From the NCBI RefSeq assembly GCF_001531445.1, contig NZ_LQYA01000047.1:139497-203496 (forward strand): a DNA stretch of 64,000 nucleotides. Reading direction: 5' to 3'. Each line of letters starts with the position of its first letter. The first letter of the stretch is position 1. Below are positions 25,002-33,559 of the stretch, one piece after another. This DNA is from Sporosarcina koreensis (lineage in GTDB: Bacteria; Bacillota; Bacilli; Bacillales_A; Planococcaceae). The notes under the pieces were generated by a model. That model did not search any database, was not told where the DNA came from, and saw nothing but the letters and a program-made list of their open reading frames with translations. Position numbers and translations under genes: made by a program.

Positions 25002-25373
25002 ATGACATCGAAAGATACATGTGAAGTGACAGTTGTCCATGAAGAAGTAGTCGGGAAAGTGCAAAAGGGATTGCCGGATGTCGGTGGCATGGTGCAGATA
25101 TTCAAAGCGTTAGCAGACGAAACGAGGTTGAAGATTGCCTATTCGCTTACTTTGGAAGAGCAGCTATGTGTCTGTGATGTGGCGGCAGTCATTGGCTCCT
25201 CGAATGCGACGGCTTCCCACCATCTGCGCTATTTACGTGAGCAAGCCCTCGCAAAATCGGAACGAAAAGGGAAAATGGTCTATTACTCCCTTGCGGATGA
25301 CCATGTTTCTGACTTAGTGAAGATTGCCTACGATCACGCCTCGGAAAGGGAGGATGAGCCAAGTGACCACTAA
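25002..25373 (+). CDS. cadC: ArsR/SmtB-family metal sensor repressor
   Basis: A 123-residue winged-helix repressor. The metal-binding motif in the alpha-3 region reads EEQLCVCDVA, and an extra N-terminal Cys in KDTCEV completes the alpha-3N site typical of CadC for Cd(II), Pb(II) and Zn(II). SSNATASHHLRYLREQALAKSERKGK is the recognition helix and wing. Two TCAAA-N6-TTTGA operators flank its promoter, so autorepression relieved by metal is expected. Its end overlaps the start of cadA by about eleven bases, indicating an operon. Confidence 0.92.
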   Translation: MTSKDTCEVTVVHEEVVGKVQKGLPDVGGMVQIFKALADETRLKIAYSLTLEEQLCVCDVAAVIGSSNATASHHLRYLREQALAKSERKGKMVYYSLADDHVSDLVKIAYDHASEREDEPSDH

Positions 25374-27462
25374 AACGGAATACAGACTTGAAAACCTATC
25401 CTGCGCAAATTGCGCGATGAAATTCGAAAATAACGTGAAGAGCCTCCCTTCCGTAACGGAAGCGACTGTCAATTTTGGTGCATCGAAGCTCTCTTTCACG
25501 GGTGACGCGACGATGGAAGAACTTCAGGCGGCAGGTGCATTCGATGGCATTCAAGTCGTGCCGTTGAGCAAAAGAGACCCTAGCCCGAAAACTCCCTTTT
25601 TCCAGAGGAAGGAAAACATCGTAACAATTCTGTCGCTCGTTTTCGTTATCGCAGGAATGTTCTTCACTTATCGGGACGTGCCAAATCCAGCCGTAGCGAC
25701 AGGACTTTTTGCAGCAGCCATCCTGATTGGCGGGACGGGCATGTTCATCACTGGAATCAAGAACCTTGTAAGACTTGATTTCGACATGAAGACGTTGATG
25801 ACGATTGCTATTATCGGAGCTGCAATCATCGGCGAATGGCAGGAAGCGGCGGTCGTTGTCTTTTTATTCGCCGTGAGTGAAGCACTGGAAGCCTACTCCA
25901 TGAATAAAGCAAGGCAATCGATCCGCCAGCTTATGGATATCGCCCCTGCATCCGCGCACGTGAAACGGAATGGCGAAATTATGGAGTTGAAGACGGAAGA
26001 TATACTAGTCGGCGATATCCTCCTTGTGAAACCGGGGCAGAAAATTGCGATGGACGGCGTCGTTCTGAGTGGGCGATCGACCGTCAATCAGGCGGCAATC
26101 ACTGGAGAATCGATACCTGTGTTGAAACAGGTGGATGACGAAGTGTTTGCAGGCACGTTGAATGAAGAAGGTGCGCTCGAAGTGACCGTGACGAAACTTG
26201 TCGGGGATACAACTATCGCTAAAATTATCCACCTTGTCGAGGATGCGCAAGCGGAAAAAGCACCTTCCCAAAAGTTCGTCGATCGATTTGCTAAATATTA
26301 CACGCCAATCATTATCGGTATCGCAGTTCTTGTCGCAATTGTTCCTCCTCTATTCGGTGCTGACTGGCATACATGGGTTTACCAAGGGCTCGCTGTTCTT
26401 GTCGTCGGCTGCCCTTGCGCGCTCGTTGTCTCTACTCCTGTCGCCATCGTGACGGCGATCGGGAATGCGGCACGCCAAGGAGTTCTTATTAAAGGTGGCG
26501 TCTATCTTGAAGAGATGGGCCGTATTCATGCTATTGCATTCGATAAGACGGGAACATTGACAAAAGGATATCCCGAAGTAACGGACTTTATTGCGCGAGA
26601 CGAGGAGAAGCGAACGATACTGCAAGCGGTCGCTGCTGTTGAATCGATGTCCCAGCATCCATTGGCACGGGCGATTGTCGACTATGCGAAAGGGCAGGGC
26701 ATCGGTGAAGCGGAGCTGCGCAACTTCCAGTCGGTTACCGGGAAAGGGGCTGTCGGAGAAGTAGATGGCGTGACAGTGCATGTCGGAAGCATGAAGTGGG
26801 CGTCCGAGCTTGCAGAACTCCCTGCGGAAATGCAACAGCGTGCCGAAGAGCTGCAACTGGCAGGTAAATCGGTCATGGCGGTTGTTATGAATCAAATGTT
26901 CCGGGCATTGATTGCGGTTACGGATCCGTTACGGGAAGAGAGTATGGATGTCCTGCGTCAATTAAAAGATGTTGGCATCAGGCATACGGTCATGCTGACG
27001 GGTGATGATGTGCGGACAGCAGAAGCGATTGCAAAACTTGCCGGTGTGACGGATGTCCGTGCGGGACTCATGCCAGAAGACAAATTGGAAGCCATGAAAG
27101 GATTGATGGGTCAATACGGTCGGGTCGCCATGGTTGGTGACGGTATCAACGACGCACCGGCACTTGCCGCTTCTTCAATTGGAATTGCCATGGGCGGGGC
27201 TGGGACGGACGCAGCTCTTGAAACGGCAGATATCGCTTTGATGGCGGATGATCTTCGACAATTGCCGTATACGATGAAATTAAGCCGAAAAACGTTGCAG
27301 ATTATTAAAGAAAATATTATGTTTGCAGTAGGCTTAAAAATTGTAGCGCTGCTTTTGATCATCCCAGGATGGTTGACTTTATGGATTGCAATCTTTGCGG
27401 ATATGGGTGCGACGTTGCTTGTCGTGTTGAATTCATTGAGGTTGATGAGGATCCATAAGTGA
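25363..27462 (+). CDS. cadA: Cd2+/Zn2+/Pb2+-exporting P1B-type ATPase
   Basis: About 699 residues. One N-terminal heavy-metal domain has SCANC (C14, C17); eight helices are expected, with the ion-site CPC at C350 and C352. The phosphorylation site DKTGTLT starts at D394, and GDGINDAPALAA is the hinge. CPC plus a single CxxC domain, and CadC upstream, indicate export of divalent soft metals rather than copper. GTG 25363 has GGAGG nine bases before it; ATG 25354 sits directly on that site and is the alternative. It is co-transcribed with cadC. Confidence 0.93.
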   Translation: MTTKTEYRLENLSCANCAMKFENNVKSLPSVTEATVNFGASKLSFTGDATMEELQAAGAFDGIQVVPLSKRDPSPKTPFFQRKENIVTILSLVFVIAGMFFTYRDVPNPAVATGLFAAAILIGGTGMFITGIKNLVRLDFDMKTLMTIAIIGAAIIGEWQEAAVVVFLFAVSEALEAYSMNKARQSIRQLMDIAPASAHVKRNGEIMELKTEDILVGDILLVKPGQKIAMDGVVLSGRSTVNQAAITGESIPVLKQVDDEVFAGTLNEEGALEVTVTKLVGDTTIAKIIHLVEDAQAEKAPSQKFVDRFAKYYTPIIIGIAVLVAIVPPLFGADWHTWVYQGLAVLVVGCPCALVVSTPVAIVTAIGNAARQGVLIKGGVYLEEMGRIHAIAFDKTGTLTKGYPEVTDFIARDEEKRTILQAVAAVESMSQHPLARAIVDYAKGQGIGEAELRNFQSVTGKGAVGEVDGVTVHVGSMKWASELAELPAEMQQRAEELQLAGKSVMAVVMNQMFRALIAVTDPLREESMDVLRQLKDVGIRHTVMLTGDDVRTAEAIAKLAGVTDVRAGLMPEDKLEAMKGLMGQYGRVAMVGDGINDAPALAASSIGIAMGGAGTDAALETADIALMADDLRQLPYTMKLSRKTLQIIKENIMFAVGLKIVALLLIIPGWLTLWIAIFADMGATLLVVLNSLRLMRIHK

Positions 27463-27490
27463 GATACGCAGCCCGAACGGGGGAATTGGA

Positions 27491-28597
27491 ATGAAATTGC
27501 GGGAATGGACGATGGAAGAACAGGAACAGCTCATCCATTTTTTGACGACGAATACATGGCCGTTTCATGGAAATGCACATCCGGAACGTGAATTGATCGA
27601 AAAGACGATTGAAGAGGGCGGCTATGAATCGGATGAAGTGAAAACGTTCTGGGTGCAAAATGAGCAGGACGATATAGTCGGCATCGTGAAGATCCATGAT
27701 TTGCAAGATGAGATTCCGCTTTTCGATTTGCGGATTGCGGATCGTTATAGAGGATTCGGATACGGACCGAAAGCGCTCCGCCTCATTACGGAATTCGTTT
27801 TCGGCATGCCGGAAGAGAAGATCCGATTGGAAGGTCATACGCGTCAAGATAACTTGGCGATGCGGAAGACATTCGAGCGCGCAGGATTTGTGAAAGAGGC
27901 CCATTTGCGGAAAGCGTGGTTTTCGCCGAAAGAGAATTCCTATTATGACGCTGTTACGTACGGGATGACTCGTGAAGACTTTTTAGCAGGAACGACGACG
28001 CCTGTCATGTGGGAAGATGCGGGCTTCGGAGAGAAACAGAAAAAACGCATTCCGAATGTCCCGGCTGAATTCGAGTCGGAGCGGCTTATCATTCGCATGC
28101 CCGAAGTGGAAGACGCCCTCGACGTATGGAATGCAATGCGGAACTCACAATCTGCTTTAAAGGAATGGCTGCCATTTGCACAAAAGGCGCCGGAACTTCA
28201 TACGACCGAGGAAAATTTACGGCAATCGATTGCCGATTTCATTACTCGGAAAGACTTGCGGCTGCATATGTTTTCGAAAGAGACGGGCGAGTTTGTCGGA
28301 TCTACGGGGCTTCACCGCATCAACTGGGCAGTTCCGAAGTTTGAAATCGGTTATTGGCTCGATACGAAATTCGAAGGGCGAGGGTTTATGACCGAGGCAG
28401 TTGAACGATTGACGCGCTTTGCATTTGACGAGCTGAACGCTCGCAGAGTGGAAATCAGATGTGATGAAGAAAATGTGAAAAGTCGTTCTGTCGCTGAACG
28501 GGCAGGGTTTGAACTTGAAGGGACGTTGAAATGCGATTCGCTGTCAGCGGATGGCAAGCAATTGAGGAATACATGTATTTATGCCCAAGTAAAATAA
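27491..28597 (+). CDS. Fused double GNAT N-acetyltransferase
   Basis: A 368-residue protein made of two GNAT domains. The first (about 1-165) has DLRIADRYRGFGYGPKALRLIT, an RxxGxG-type acetyl-CoA loop, and NLAMRKTFERAGF. The second (about 190-368) is RimJ/RimL-like: FESERLIIRMPEVEDA, EIGYWLDTKFEGRGFMTEAVERL and NVKSRSVAERAGFELEG. Such tandem proteins exist but the substrates are unknown; one domain may act on an amino-acid or antibiotic amine and the other on a protein N terminus. It follows cadA by 28 bases with a ribosome-binding site GGGGGAATTGGA, so read-through is possible. Confidence 0.85.
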   Translation: MKLREWTMEEQEQLIHFLTTNTWPFHGNAHPERELIEKTIEEGGYESDEVKTFWVQNEQDDIVGIVKIHDLQDEIPLFDLRIADRYRGFGYGPKALRLITEFVFGMPEEKIRLEGHTRQDNLAMRKTFERAGFVKEAHLRKAWFSPKENSYYDAVTYGMTREDFLAGTTTPVMWEDAGFGEKQKKRIPNVPAEFESERLIIRMPEVEDALDVWNAMRNSQSALKEWLPFAQKAPELHTTEENLRQSIADFITRKDLRLHMFSKETGEFVGSTGLHRINWAVPKFEIGYWLDTKFEGRGFMTEAVERLTRFAFDELNARRVEIRCDEENVKSRSVAERAGFELEGTLKCDSLSADGKQLRNTCIYAQVK

Positions 28598-28598
28598 G

Positions 28599-28626
28599 AA
28601 AGGGTGCCACCAATTGGCACCCTTTC
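28599..28626 (+). terminator. Terminator-like hairpin after the double GNAT gene
   Basis: AAAGGGTGCCA and TGGCACCCTTT form a perfect 11-bp stem around CCAAT. The T tract is short, so termination may be weak. Confidence 0.65.
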
Positions 28627-28688
28627 TCCGGCGTTAACCGGCTTCAACTTCGTGTGAATCGACGGTTTGTAGTCTCACTTAATTTACA

Positions 28689-28844
28689 CTACACTGATCG
28701 TCTTCCAGTCAACAACTGGATGACGAAAATGATTCCTGCGATGACTAATAATAAGTGGATAAGTCCGCCGCCGACCTTCATGACAAATCCGAGCAGCCAG
28801 AAGGCGATTAGTGCTACGATAATGATCCATAGTATTTTACCCAT
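28689..28844 (-). CDS. Lmo0937-family small membrane protein (DUF5670-like)
   Basis: A 51-residue protein with two hydrophobic segments, WIIIVALIAFWLLGFVMKVG and LIHLLLVIAGIIFVIQLL, separated by a short glycine turn. It fits the small lmo0937 family of Firmicutes, which has no known function. The ATG at 28844 is preferred over the longer frame because GAAGGAGTG lies upstream on the minus strand. It is divergent from mntR. A role in envelope stress is suspected for the family but not shown here. Confidence 0.8.
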   Translation of the reverse strand: MGKILWIIIVALIAFWLLGFVMKVGGGLIHLLLVIAGIIFVIQLLTGRRSV

Positions 28845-28964
28845 TTTTTTCACTCCTTCGAAGTGGTATAGTGAATTTACCCGTAAGTTAGAAATTGTAA
28901 ACTGCCTTGCATGCATGATTCATCATTGAATGGGCAGGGAATGTACATACTGGAGGTGGAACGG

Positions 28965-29375
28965 TTGGCAACACCAAGTATGGAGGATTATATTGAACAG
29001 ATTTATTTGCAGCTGGAGGCTAGGGGAGAGGCCCGCGTCTCTGATGTAGCAGAAGCGCTATCGGTATTGCCTTCTTCGGTCACGAAAATGGCCCAGCGGC
29101 TCGACCGTGAAGGGTATGTCGTCTATGAGCGTTATAGAGGGCTGGAACTGACAGAAAAAGGATTGACATTTGGAAAGAAACTTGTCAGGAGACATGATCT
29201 TCTTGAACAGTTTCTTCGAATCATCGGTGTCGAAGAGAAGAACATCTATGGAGATGTTGAAGGAATCGAACACCATTTGAGCTGGAATGCGATGGACCGG
29301 ATTACGGACCTCGTGGAAGCGATGAAAGAGGACGAAGAATTCGTACAAAGATTGAAGGAACGGCAAAGCTTCTAA
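28965..29375 (+). CDS. mntR: Manganese transport regulator (DtxR family)
   Basis: A 136-residue DtxR-family repressor. The N-terminal winged helix starts [21 protein letters not shown] and continues [22 protein letters not shown]; the metal-binding dimerisation domain has [15 protein letters not shown] with the His-His and Glu ligands. It senses Mn(II) and represses Mn uptake genes. The TTG at 28965 is the start because GGAGGTGG lies seven bases upstream and the family starts M(T/A)TPSME. No Mn transporter is adjacent in this window. Confidence 0.94.
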   Translation: MATPSMEDYIEQIYLQLEARGEARVSDVAEALSVLPSSVTKMAQRLDREGYVVYERYRGLELTEKGLTFGKKLVRRHDLLEQFLRIIGVEEKNIYGDVEGIEHHLSWNAMDRITDLVEAMKEDEEFVQRLKERQSF

Positions 29376-29395
29376 ATGGAAGAGGTAGATATTAA

Positions 29396-30259
29396 ATGAT
29401 GGAACACAAGCCAGGGTTTATTGCCCAGCTGACCGTAATTGGACAGGAAGGATCCAGATGGATTTTGGACGGCGGTGAACAGGAACAAGGAATACTGATC
29501 AACGCATCGGAATTCGATTCACCGATCGAAGAGGGAGATGATGTAGAAGTCTTCCTATACATGAACAGACGTGGCGAATTGACAGCAACAGCCCATATTC
29601 CGACGATGACATGTGAATCGTTCGGCTGGGGACGGGTCATCCGGATCGACGAGAAGGAAGGCGCTTATGTGGACATCGGTTCCTCCTTCGAAGTGCTTGT
29701 GAATAAAGCGGACTTGCCGAGAGTGAAAGCGTTGTGGCCGAAGACGGACGACGAGCTCTTTATGACATTGCGCACCGATCTAGGCGGCAATATTTTCGGA
29801 CGTCTTGCGACGGAGGAAAGAGTGCTGGAATTGATTGCAGATGCGCCTGAAACTGCTTTCAATAAAAATCTGAAAGCGCGGGCCTATCGCCTGCTGCCGG
29901 TAGGATCATTCTTTTTGAGCATTCCGGAAAACTACCGGATTTTCGTCCACCATACAGAGCGGGAGCATGAGCCGCGCCTAGGGGAGGAAGTGGATATCCG
30001 TATTATCGATGTACGCGATGACGGGACGTTGAACGGCTCCTTGCTGCCGAGGAAAGAGGAACGCCTCGGTGACGATGCGGAAACTGTGTACCGGTACCTT
30101 ACGGATGTCGGCGGCAAAATGCCTTTCTCCGATAAATCGACCCCTGATGAGATTAGTGAAATGTTCGGCATGAGCAAAGGCGCTTTCAAGCGGGCACTCG
30201 GCAAACTGATGAAGGAAGGGAAAGTTTCGCAAAGTGAAGGCTGGACGACCTTGAAATAG
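29396..30259 (+). CDS. cvfB: S1-domain RNA-binding protein CvfB (YitL)
   Basis: A 287-residue protein with three S1/OB-like domains and a C-terminal winged helix. Visible blocks are SFGWGRVIRIDEKEGAYVDIGSSFEVLVNKADLP, a second strand-rich region VHHTEREHEPRLGEEVDIRII, and DEISEMFGMSKGAFKRALGKLMKEGK. CvfB binds RNA and affects virulence gene expression in staphylococci; in Bacillus it is YitL. It starts 20 bases after mntR, so the pair may be co-transcribed. Two adjacent ATG codons (29396, 29399) are possible starts. Confidence 0.9.
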   Translation: MMEHKPGFIAQLTVIGQEGSRWILDGGEQEQGILINASEFDSPIEEGDDVEVFLYMNRRGELTATAHIPTMTCESFGWGRVIRIDEKEGAYVDIGSSFEVLVNKADLPRVKALWPKTDDELFMTLRTDLGGNIFGRLATEERVLELIADAPETAFNKNLKARAYRLLPVGSFFLSIPENYRIFVHHTEREHEPRLGEEVDIRIIDVRDDGTLNGSLLPRKEERLGDDAETVYRYLTDVGGKMPFSDKSTPDEISEMFGMSKGAFKRALGKLMKEGKVSQSEGWTTLK

Positions 30260-30318
30260 GAACTGGAACTTTTTCCACTGCACGTCGTACTACTTCATAG
30301 TACAGGAGGGGAAAGCTT

Positions 30319-31206
30319 ATGAAGAGACTATTGATGGCGGCATGCGCATTATTGCTAGTTGTTGGGGGCTTGCTGCCGACAAGTGCGAAAGCCGATACGG
30401 CCATTGATGAGAAATTAGGTGTGCCCATCGTCGTGTTAGGGGCCAACTTGACAGACGCGGAAAAGGAAAGCGTTAAGAAGAGCTTGAATGTCGAAGAGAT
30501 TGCGGAAGTCGACGAGATAACCGTCGACGGAAATGATCTTGTGAAATATATAAAAGATGGCAACAGCCAAGCGAGGATGTATTCATCTGCCAAAATTACG
30601 AGGCAGGATGAAGGGAAAGGACTCGTCATCAAAATCGTCACACCAGACAATATTACGCAAGTGACGAACGAGATGTATGCGACAGCGATGCTCACTGCTG
30701 GAATCGAGGACGCGATCGTCGAAGTGGCAGCGCCAAAGCCGGTGACGGGACATTCTGCATTGGTAGGAATTTATAAGGCGTATGAAGTATCCGGGGAAAC
30801 GCTCGATACTGAGCGGACGGACGTCGCGAATGACGAGTTGAATTTGGCGACGAAGTTTGCGAAGGATTCCGGCATCGATCAGGACAAAGTGGCAGAGCTT
30901 CTGACGGAAATCAAGAAGGCGATTGCTGATAACAAGCCTGCGACTAAGGAAGAAGTCGAGAAAATTGTAAATGACCAATTGAGGAAACTGAATATCGAGC
31001 TGAGCGAGGCCGATCGGCAATTGCTGATCGAACTGATGGATCGCATTCGGAACTTAAACATCGATTTTGGCAAGCTTTCCGAGCAATTATCGGACATGGC
31101 GACGACAATCAAAGAGAAGTTCGGCGAAATCGATCCCGGTTTTTGGGATAAAGTGAAACAGTTCTTTGCGGATCTTTTTGAATCGATCAAGTCATGGTTC
31201 AACTGA
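30319..31206 (+). CDS. DUF1002 secreted protein (YpuA-like)
   Basis: A 295-residue protein with a signal peptide: basic MKR, a hydrophobic core of about 15 residues, and a probable cleavage after TSAKA. The mature part starts DTAIDEKLGVPIVVLGANLTDAEK and contains the DUF1002 block VTPDNITQVTNEMYATAMLTAGI. The C-terminal 100 residues are charged and helical, ending in FWDKVKQFFADLFESIKSWFN, an amphipathic helix. Family members such as B. subtilis YpuA are cell-envelope associated and of unknown role. A good GGAGGGGAAAGC site precedes ATG. Confidence 0.85.
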   Translation: MKRLLMAACALLLVVGGLLPTSAKADTAIDEKLGVPIVVLGANLTDAEKESVKKSLNVEEIAEVDEITVDGNDLVKYIKDGNSQARMYSSAKITRQDEGKGLVIKIVTPDNITQVTNEMYATAMLTAGIEDAIVEVAAPKPVTGHSALVGIYKAYEVSGETLDTERTDVANDELNLATKFAKDSGIDQDKVAELLTEIKKAIADNKPATKEEVEKIVNDQLRKLNIELSEADRQLLIELMDRIRNLNIDFGKLSEQLSDMATTIKEKFGEIDPGFWDKVKQFFADLFESIKSWFN

Positions 31207-31252
31207 TGTAAGCATGTAATATGATAGAATATTGGTAAAGGAGTGAGACACA

Positions 31253-31534
31253 ATGGAATTTGAGTTTGTCGAGCTTGGCGGCGACGCATTCGCGTTCCGG
31301 TACGAAAAGGACGGAAAGATGCTAGCAGAAATCACATGGACGCTACTCGCTGATGTCATGGTCATGGATCACACATATGTGTCTGAAGAATTGCGCGGTG
31401 GAGGCGTAGCGAAGCAACTACTCGACCGCTCCGCGGAATATGCACGCGAAAAAGGCTATAAGATGGAAGCGGTCTGCTCGTATGTAGTCACTGCATTTAA
31501 CCGATATAAAGAATATGACGACGTTAAGGCGTAA
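31253..31534 (+). CDS. Small GNAT-type acetyltransferase (YjdJ-like)
   Basis: A 93-residue protein of the short GNAT_like/YjdJ family. MVMDHTYVSEELRGGGVAKQLLDRSAEYAREKGYKM has the acetyl-CoA loop (R-G-G-G-V-A), and CSYVVTAF is the typical ending strand, with a trailing YKEYDDV. Members are single-domain proteins of unknown acceptor. Start ATG follows AAAGGAGTGAGACACA. It lies 46 bases after the DUF1002 gene on the same strand. Confidence 0.85.
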   Translation: MEFEFVELGGDAFAFRYEKDGKMLAEITWTLLADVMVMDHTYVSEELRGGGVAKQLLDRSAEYAREKGYKMEAVCSYVVTAFNRYKEYDDVKA

Positions 31535-31538
31535 ACAA

Positions 31539-31770
31539 AAGTGGAGGGTGGCGGGACCGGTGCTCCTAACGCTTCGCTTTTACTCGCAAAAGCCGTACTT
31601 CGTGACGGCTTTCACTGCGACAGGCAGATCTGCGAAACGGCGCTCTTTGCCGTGCAGCAGAGCTGACTTATGACCCGAGCAAATCGAACAGCGAAGGGTT
31701 CGGTTTGCCTTAATTTCTGCGTTTTTCACAGAAATTAAGGCAGCCTTCTTGCCACCCGAAGTCTAGACGG
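31539..31770 (-). repeat. Composite structured repeat (family A with nested B and C modules)
   Basis: On the minus strand the element opens GTCTAGACTTCGGGTGGC and closes GCCACCCTCC, so the ends pair (plus coordinates 31751-31757 with 31546-31552). Between them lie a roughly 64-bp double-hairpin insert (31679-31742), the common TCGGGTCATAAG core, an ACGGC/GCCGT hairpin, and a module with AAAGCCGT-CACGAAGT-ACGGCTTT. It occupies the space between two genes and has no coding potential I can support. Confidence 0.75.
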
Positions 31771-31782
31771 GAAAGGACACAG

Positions 31783-31824
31783 AAAAGGCAATCCCTGGAT
31801 GAAAATCAGAGGATTGCCTTTTAT
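31783..31824. terminator. Bidirectional terminator
   Basis: AAAAGGCAATCC (31783-31794) and GGATTGCCTTTT (31811-31822) form a perfect 12-bp stem with A and T tracts on each side. It would end the 35-residue minus-strand gene and transcripts from the left. Confidence 0.85.
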
Positions 31825-31840
31825 CTATCCACCAAATGAA

Positions 31841-31948
31841 TTAAAGTCCCCATGCCAGTGTGACGAAATAAACGATGCTTGTTAATACAGATGCGCCTGC
31901 GACGGTATAAAGCATGTCCGTCGAGGTAAACATTACCTTTTTCCCCAT
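31841..31948 (-). CDS. Putative 35-residue single-span membrane protein
   Basis: A minus-strand frame of 36 codons, opening MGKKVMFTSTDMLYTVAGAS and ending FVTLAWGL. It has a basic N terminus and one hydrophobic segment of about 20 residues, consistent with a small membrane protein. AAGGAGAGC lies ten bases before the ATG, and a strong terminator begins 17 bases after the stop. I do not recognise the family. Start signal, terminator and composition together support it being translated. Confidence 0.6.
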   Translation of the reverse strand: MGKKVMFTSTDMLYTVAGASVLTSIVYFVTLAWGL

Positions 31949-32124
31949 ATTTCATGCTCTCCTTTCGCTTTCCTGTTGTAAGTCTTTCATAGGAATATAG
32001 TACCCGCGATTGATAGTTCCAAAACTTCCCTGCAGAAAAAGGATGGAAGAGAAATGAAACTTATTGTTTTATCTCTCGTATACTTGTTATGATAGAAAAA
32101 ATGCAGAAGGAAAGGGTGCTTCAC

Positions 32125-32601
32125 TTGAATCGCACAGCGGAAAAGGTATTATCTATCATTGCGGTTATTTTAACTGCAATCGGAGTTATTTTTGGTTTTA
32201 TTGGAATGGCTTTTATTAACCTTGTGAAAAATGATCCGACTATCCAGCGAGATTTTGAAAATGAAATGTTGATGACGGATCCTGCTATGACCCAGGCTGA
32301 CTTAGACACGGTTTACACAGTCTTTAATTTCATGGGTGGGTTTATCTGGCTGATTATTATCGGTATGATCATCAGCGTTGTGTTGAACATTATCGGGATC
32401 GTCAACATCTGGAAAAACAAGAATGCCAAGCTTGCAGGAATCATGTTCATTATTGCCGGATTGTTAGGCGGAATCATCTCATTGCCTTCGATTTTGCTAT
32501 ATGTAGCTGCCATTCTTTGCTTTACGAAAAAGCCGACACTACAGGATGATCTTCAATACACGGATCAATCATATGATGGCGATGGAATGAGACCATTGTA
32601 A
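32125..32601 (+). CDS. DUF4064-family membrane protein
   Basis: A 158-residue protein starting TTG-AAT-CGC: NRTAEKVLSIIAVILTAIG is the typical DUF4064 opening. Four hydrophobic segments are visible: two before residue 30-35 and 85-110, and two near 115-150, with an extracytoplasmic loop of about 45 residues between the first and second. The TTG has AAAGGGTG eight bases upstream, while ATG 32089 has none. The C-terminal tail is acidic. Function is unknown. Confidence 0.78.
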   Translation: MNRTAEKVLSIIAVILTAIGVIFGFIGMAFINLVKNDPTIQRDFENEMLMTDPAMTQADLDTVYTVFNFMGGFIWLIIIGMIISVVLNIIGIVNIWKNKNAKLAGIMFIIAGLLGGIISLPSILLYVAAILCFTKKPTLQDDLQYTDQSYDGDGMRPL

Positions 32602-32606
32602 AAGAA

Positions 32607-32642
32607 AAAAGACGCTCTCCCTTTAATGGGAAAGCGTCTTTT
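32607..32642. terminator. Bidirectional terminator
   Basis: AAAAGACGCT (32607-32616) pairs with AGCGTCTTTT (32633-32642), with an inner TCCC/GGGA stem. It lies between convergent genes. Confidence 0.88.
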
Positions 32643-32649
32643 GAATTTT

Positions 32650-33147
32650 TTAGGCAAGTACCGGCTGATGAATATAGTAGACGTACTGAGCAGTTTCAAC
32701 AGGATAGCCCTCAAAATATTCATTGAAGACTTCCAGCAATTCAAATCCTTGTTTTTCATAAAAAGTACGTCCGGACGTATTCCGGCTATCAACATAAACA
32801 AAAAGTTTTTTTGCGTTTCCGAGCATGCTGACTGTATAGTCGAAAAGTTTTTTGCCGTAACCTGAATGCTGATAGGACGGCAGAATATACATGGCGGTCA
32901 ATTCGGAGTCGCCATCTTCATCTTCCCTCGTAAAATTGAGGAAGCCGATTGGGGTTCCTTGTTCACATTCAGCGACAAGCATATGAGTTTTTTCCATCCG
33001 TTTCATCATCATTGCATCGGAATAGGAGCGATTGATAAATGATGTCTGAATGTTTTCAGGAATGATCCCTGCGTATGTATCATTCCACGTTATGTGGGCA
33101 ATGTGTTGAATATAGCCAATATCAGCGGCAGTCATCGGTCTAATCAT
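32650..33147 (-). CDS. GNAT-family N-acetyltransferase
   Basis: A 165-residue single-domain acetyltransferase. It opens MIRPMTAADIGYIQHIAHITW and has LTAMYILPSYQHSGYGKKLFDY with the acetyl-CoA-binding QxxGxG/A loop, then RNTSGRTFYEKQGFE, the usual alpha4-beta6 segment. The ATG at 33147 is chosen because GGAGG lies 10 bases upstream on the minus strand. The acceptor is unknown. A family-A structured repeat begins about 30 bases upstream of the gene. Confidence 0.87.
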   Translation of the reverse strand: MIRPMTAADIGYIQHIAHITWNDTYAGIIPENIQTSFINRSYSDAMMMKRMEKTHMLVAECEQGTPIGFLNFTREDEDGDSELTAMYILPSYQHSGYGKKLFDYTVSMLGNAKKLFVYVDSRNTSGRTFYEKQGFELLEVFNEYFEGYPVETAQYVYYIHQPVLA

Positions 33148-33178
33148 GTCGCATTCACCTCCGCAATCCTTTTTGATC

Positions 33179-33300
33179 ATCTAGCTCCGGGCGCCAGAAG
33201 CTCGGGGTCGTAAGTCAAAGCTGCTATGTGGCAAAAAGCGCCACTTCGCATCTTCGCCTTACGCCCGTCGCCTCTAGGCAGGCGCCCTTCGCTTTTGTTT
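33179..33300 (+). repeat. Family-A structured interspersed repeat, copy 1
   Basis: About 120 bp opening CTAGCTCCGGGCGCC and closing GGCGCCCTTCGCTTTTG. Outer stem GGGCGCC (33189-33195) pairs with GGCGCCC (33281-33287); CGTAAG (33209-33214) pairs with CTTACG (33258-33263); GTGGC pairs with GCCAC at the tip. The copies at 48.87 and 48.99 kb have the same layout with changed but still paired bases. Confidence 0.8.
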
Positions 33301-33488
33301 TATCATAACAAAAAACAGGTCAAGAAACTATGATTGTCATCATAATGAAATATAAAAAATTAAATTATCTAAAAAGTAGGTAGAATCAGTATAAGTCAAC
33401 TGAATTATTTGAAATGACCTGAACGATATGAGATGCTACTATCTAGAAAGACGACCCGAATGTTGATTTCGATTCCGGATGAATGGAA

Positions 33489-33513
33489 GTTTTTAAAATC
33501 GAGATAAGGGTAT
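33489..33513 (+). promoter_or_regulatory. Sigma-B-type promoter
   Basis: GTTTTT (33489-33494), a 13-base spacer, and GGGTAT (33508-33513) match the sigma-B consensus GTTTAA-N12-14-GGGWAW. The gene it would drive starts 47 bases downstream. The rest of 33301-33488 is AT-rich and shows no gene. Confidence 0.6.
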
Positions 33514-33559
33514 ACTACGAGTATAATACGATTTTTAACGTAATGGAGGAATGATAGGT

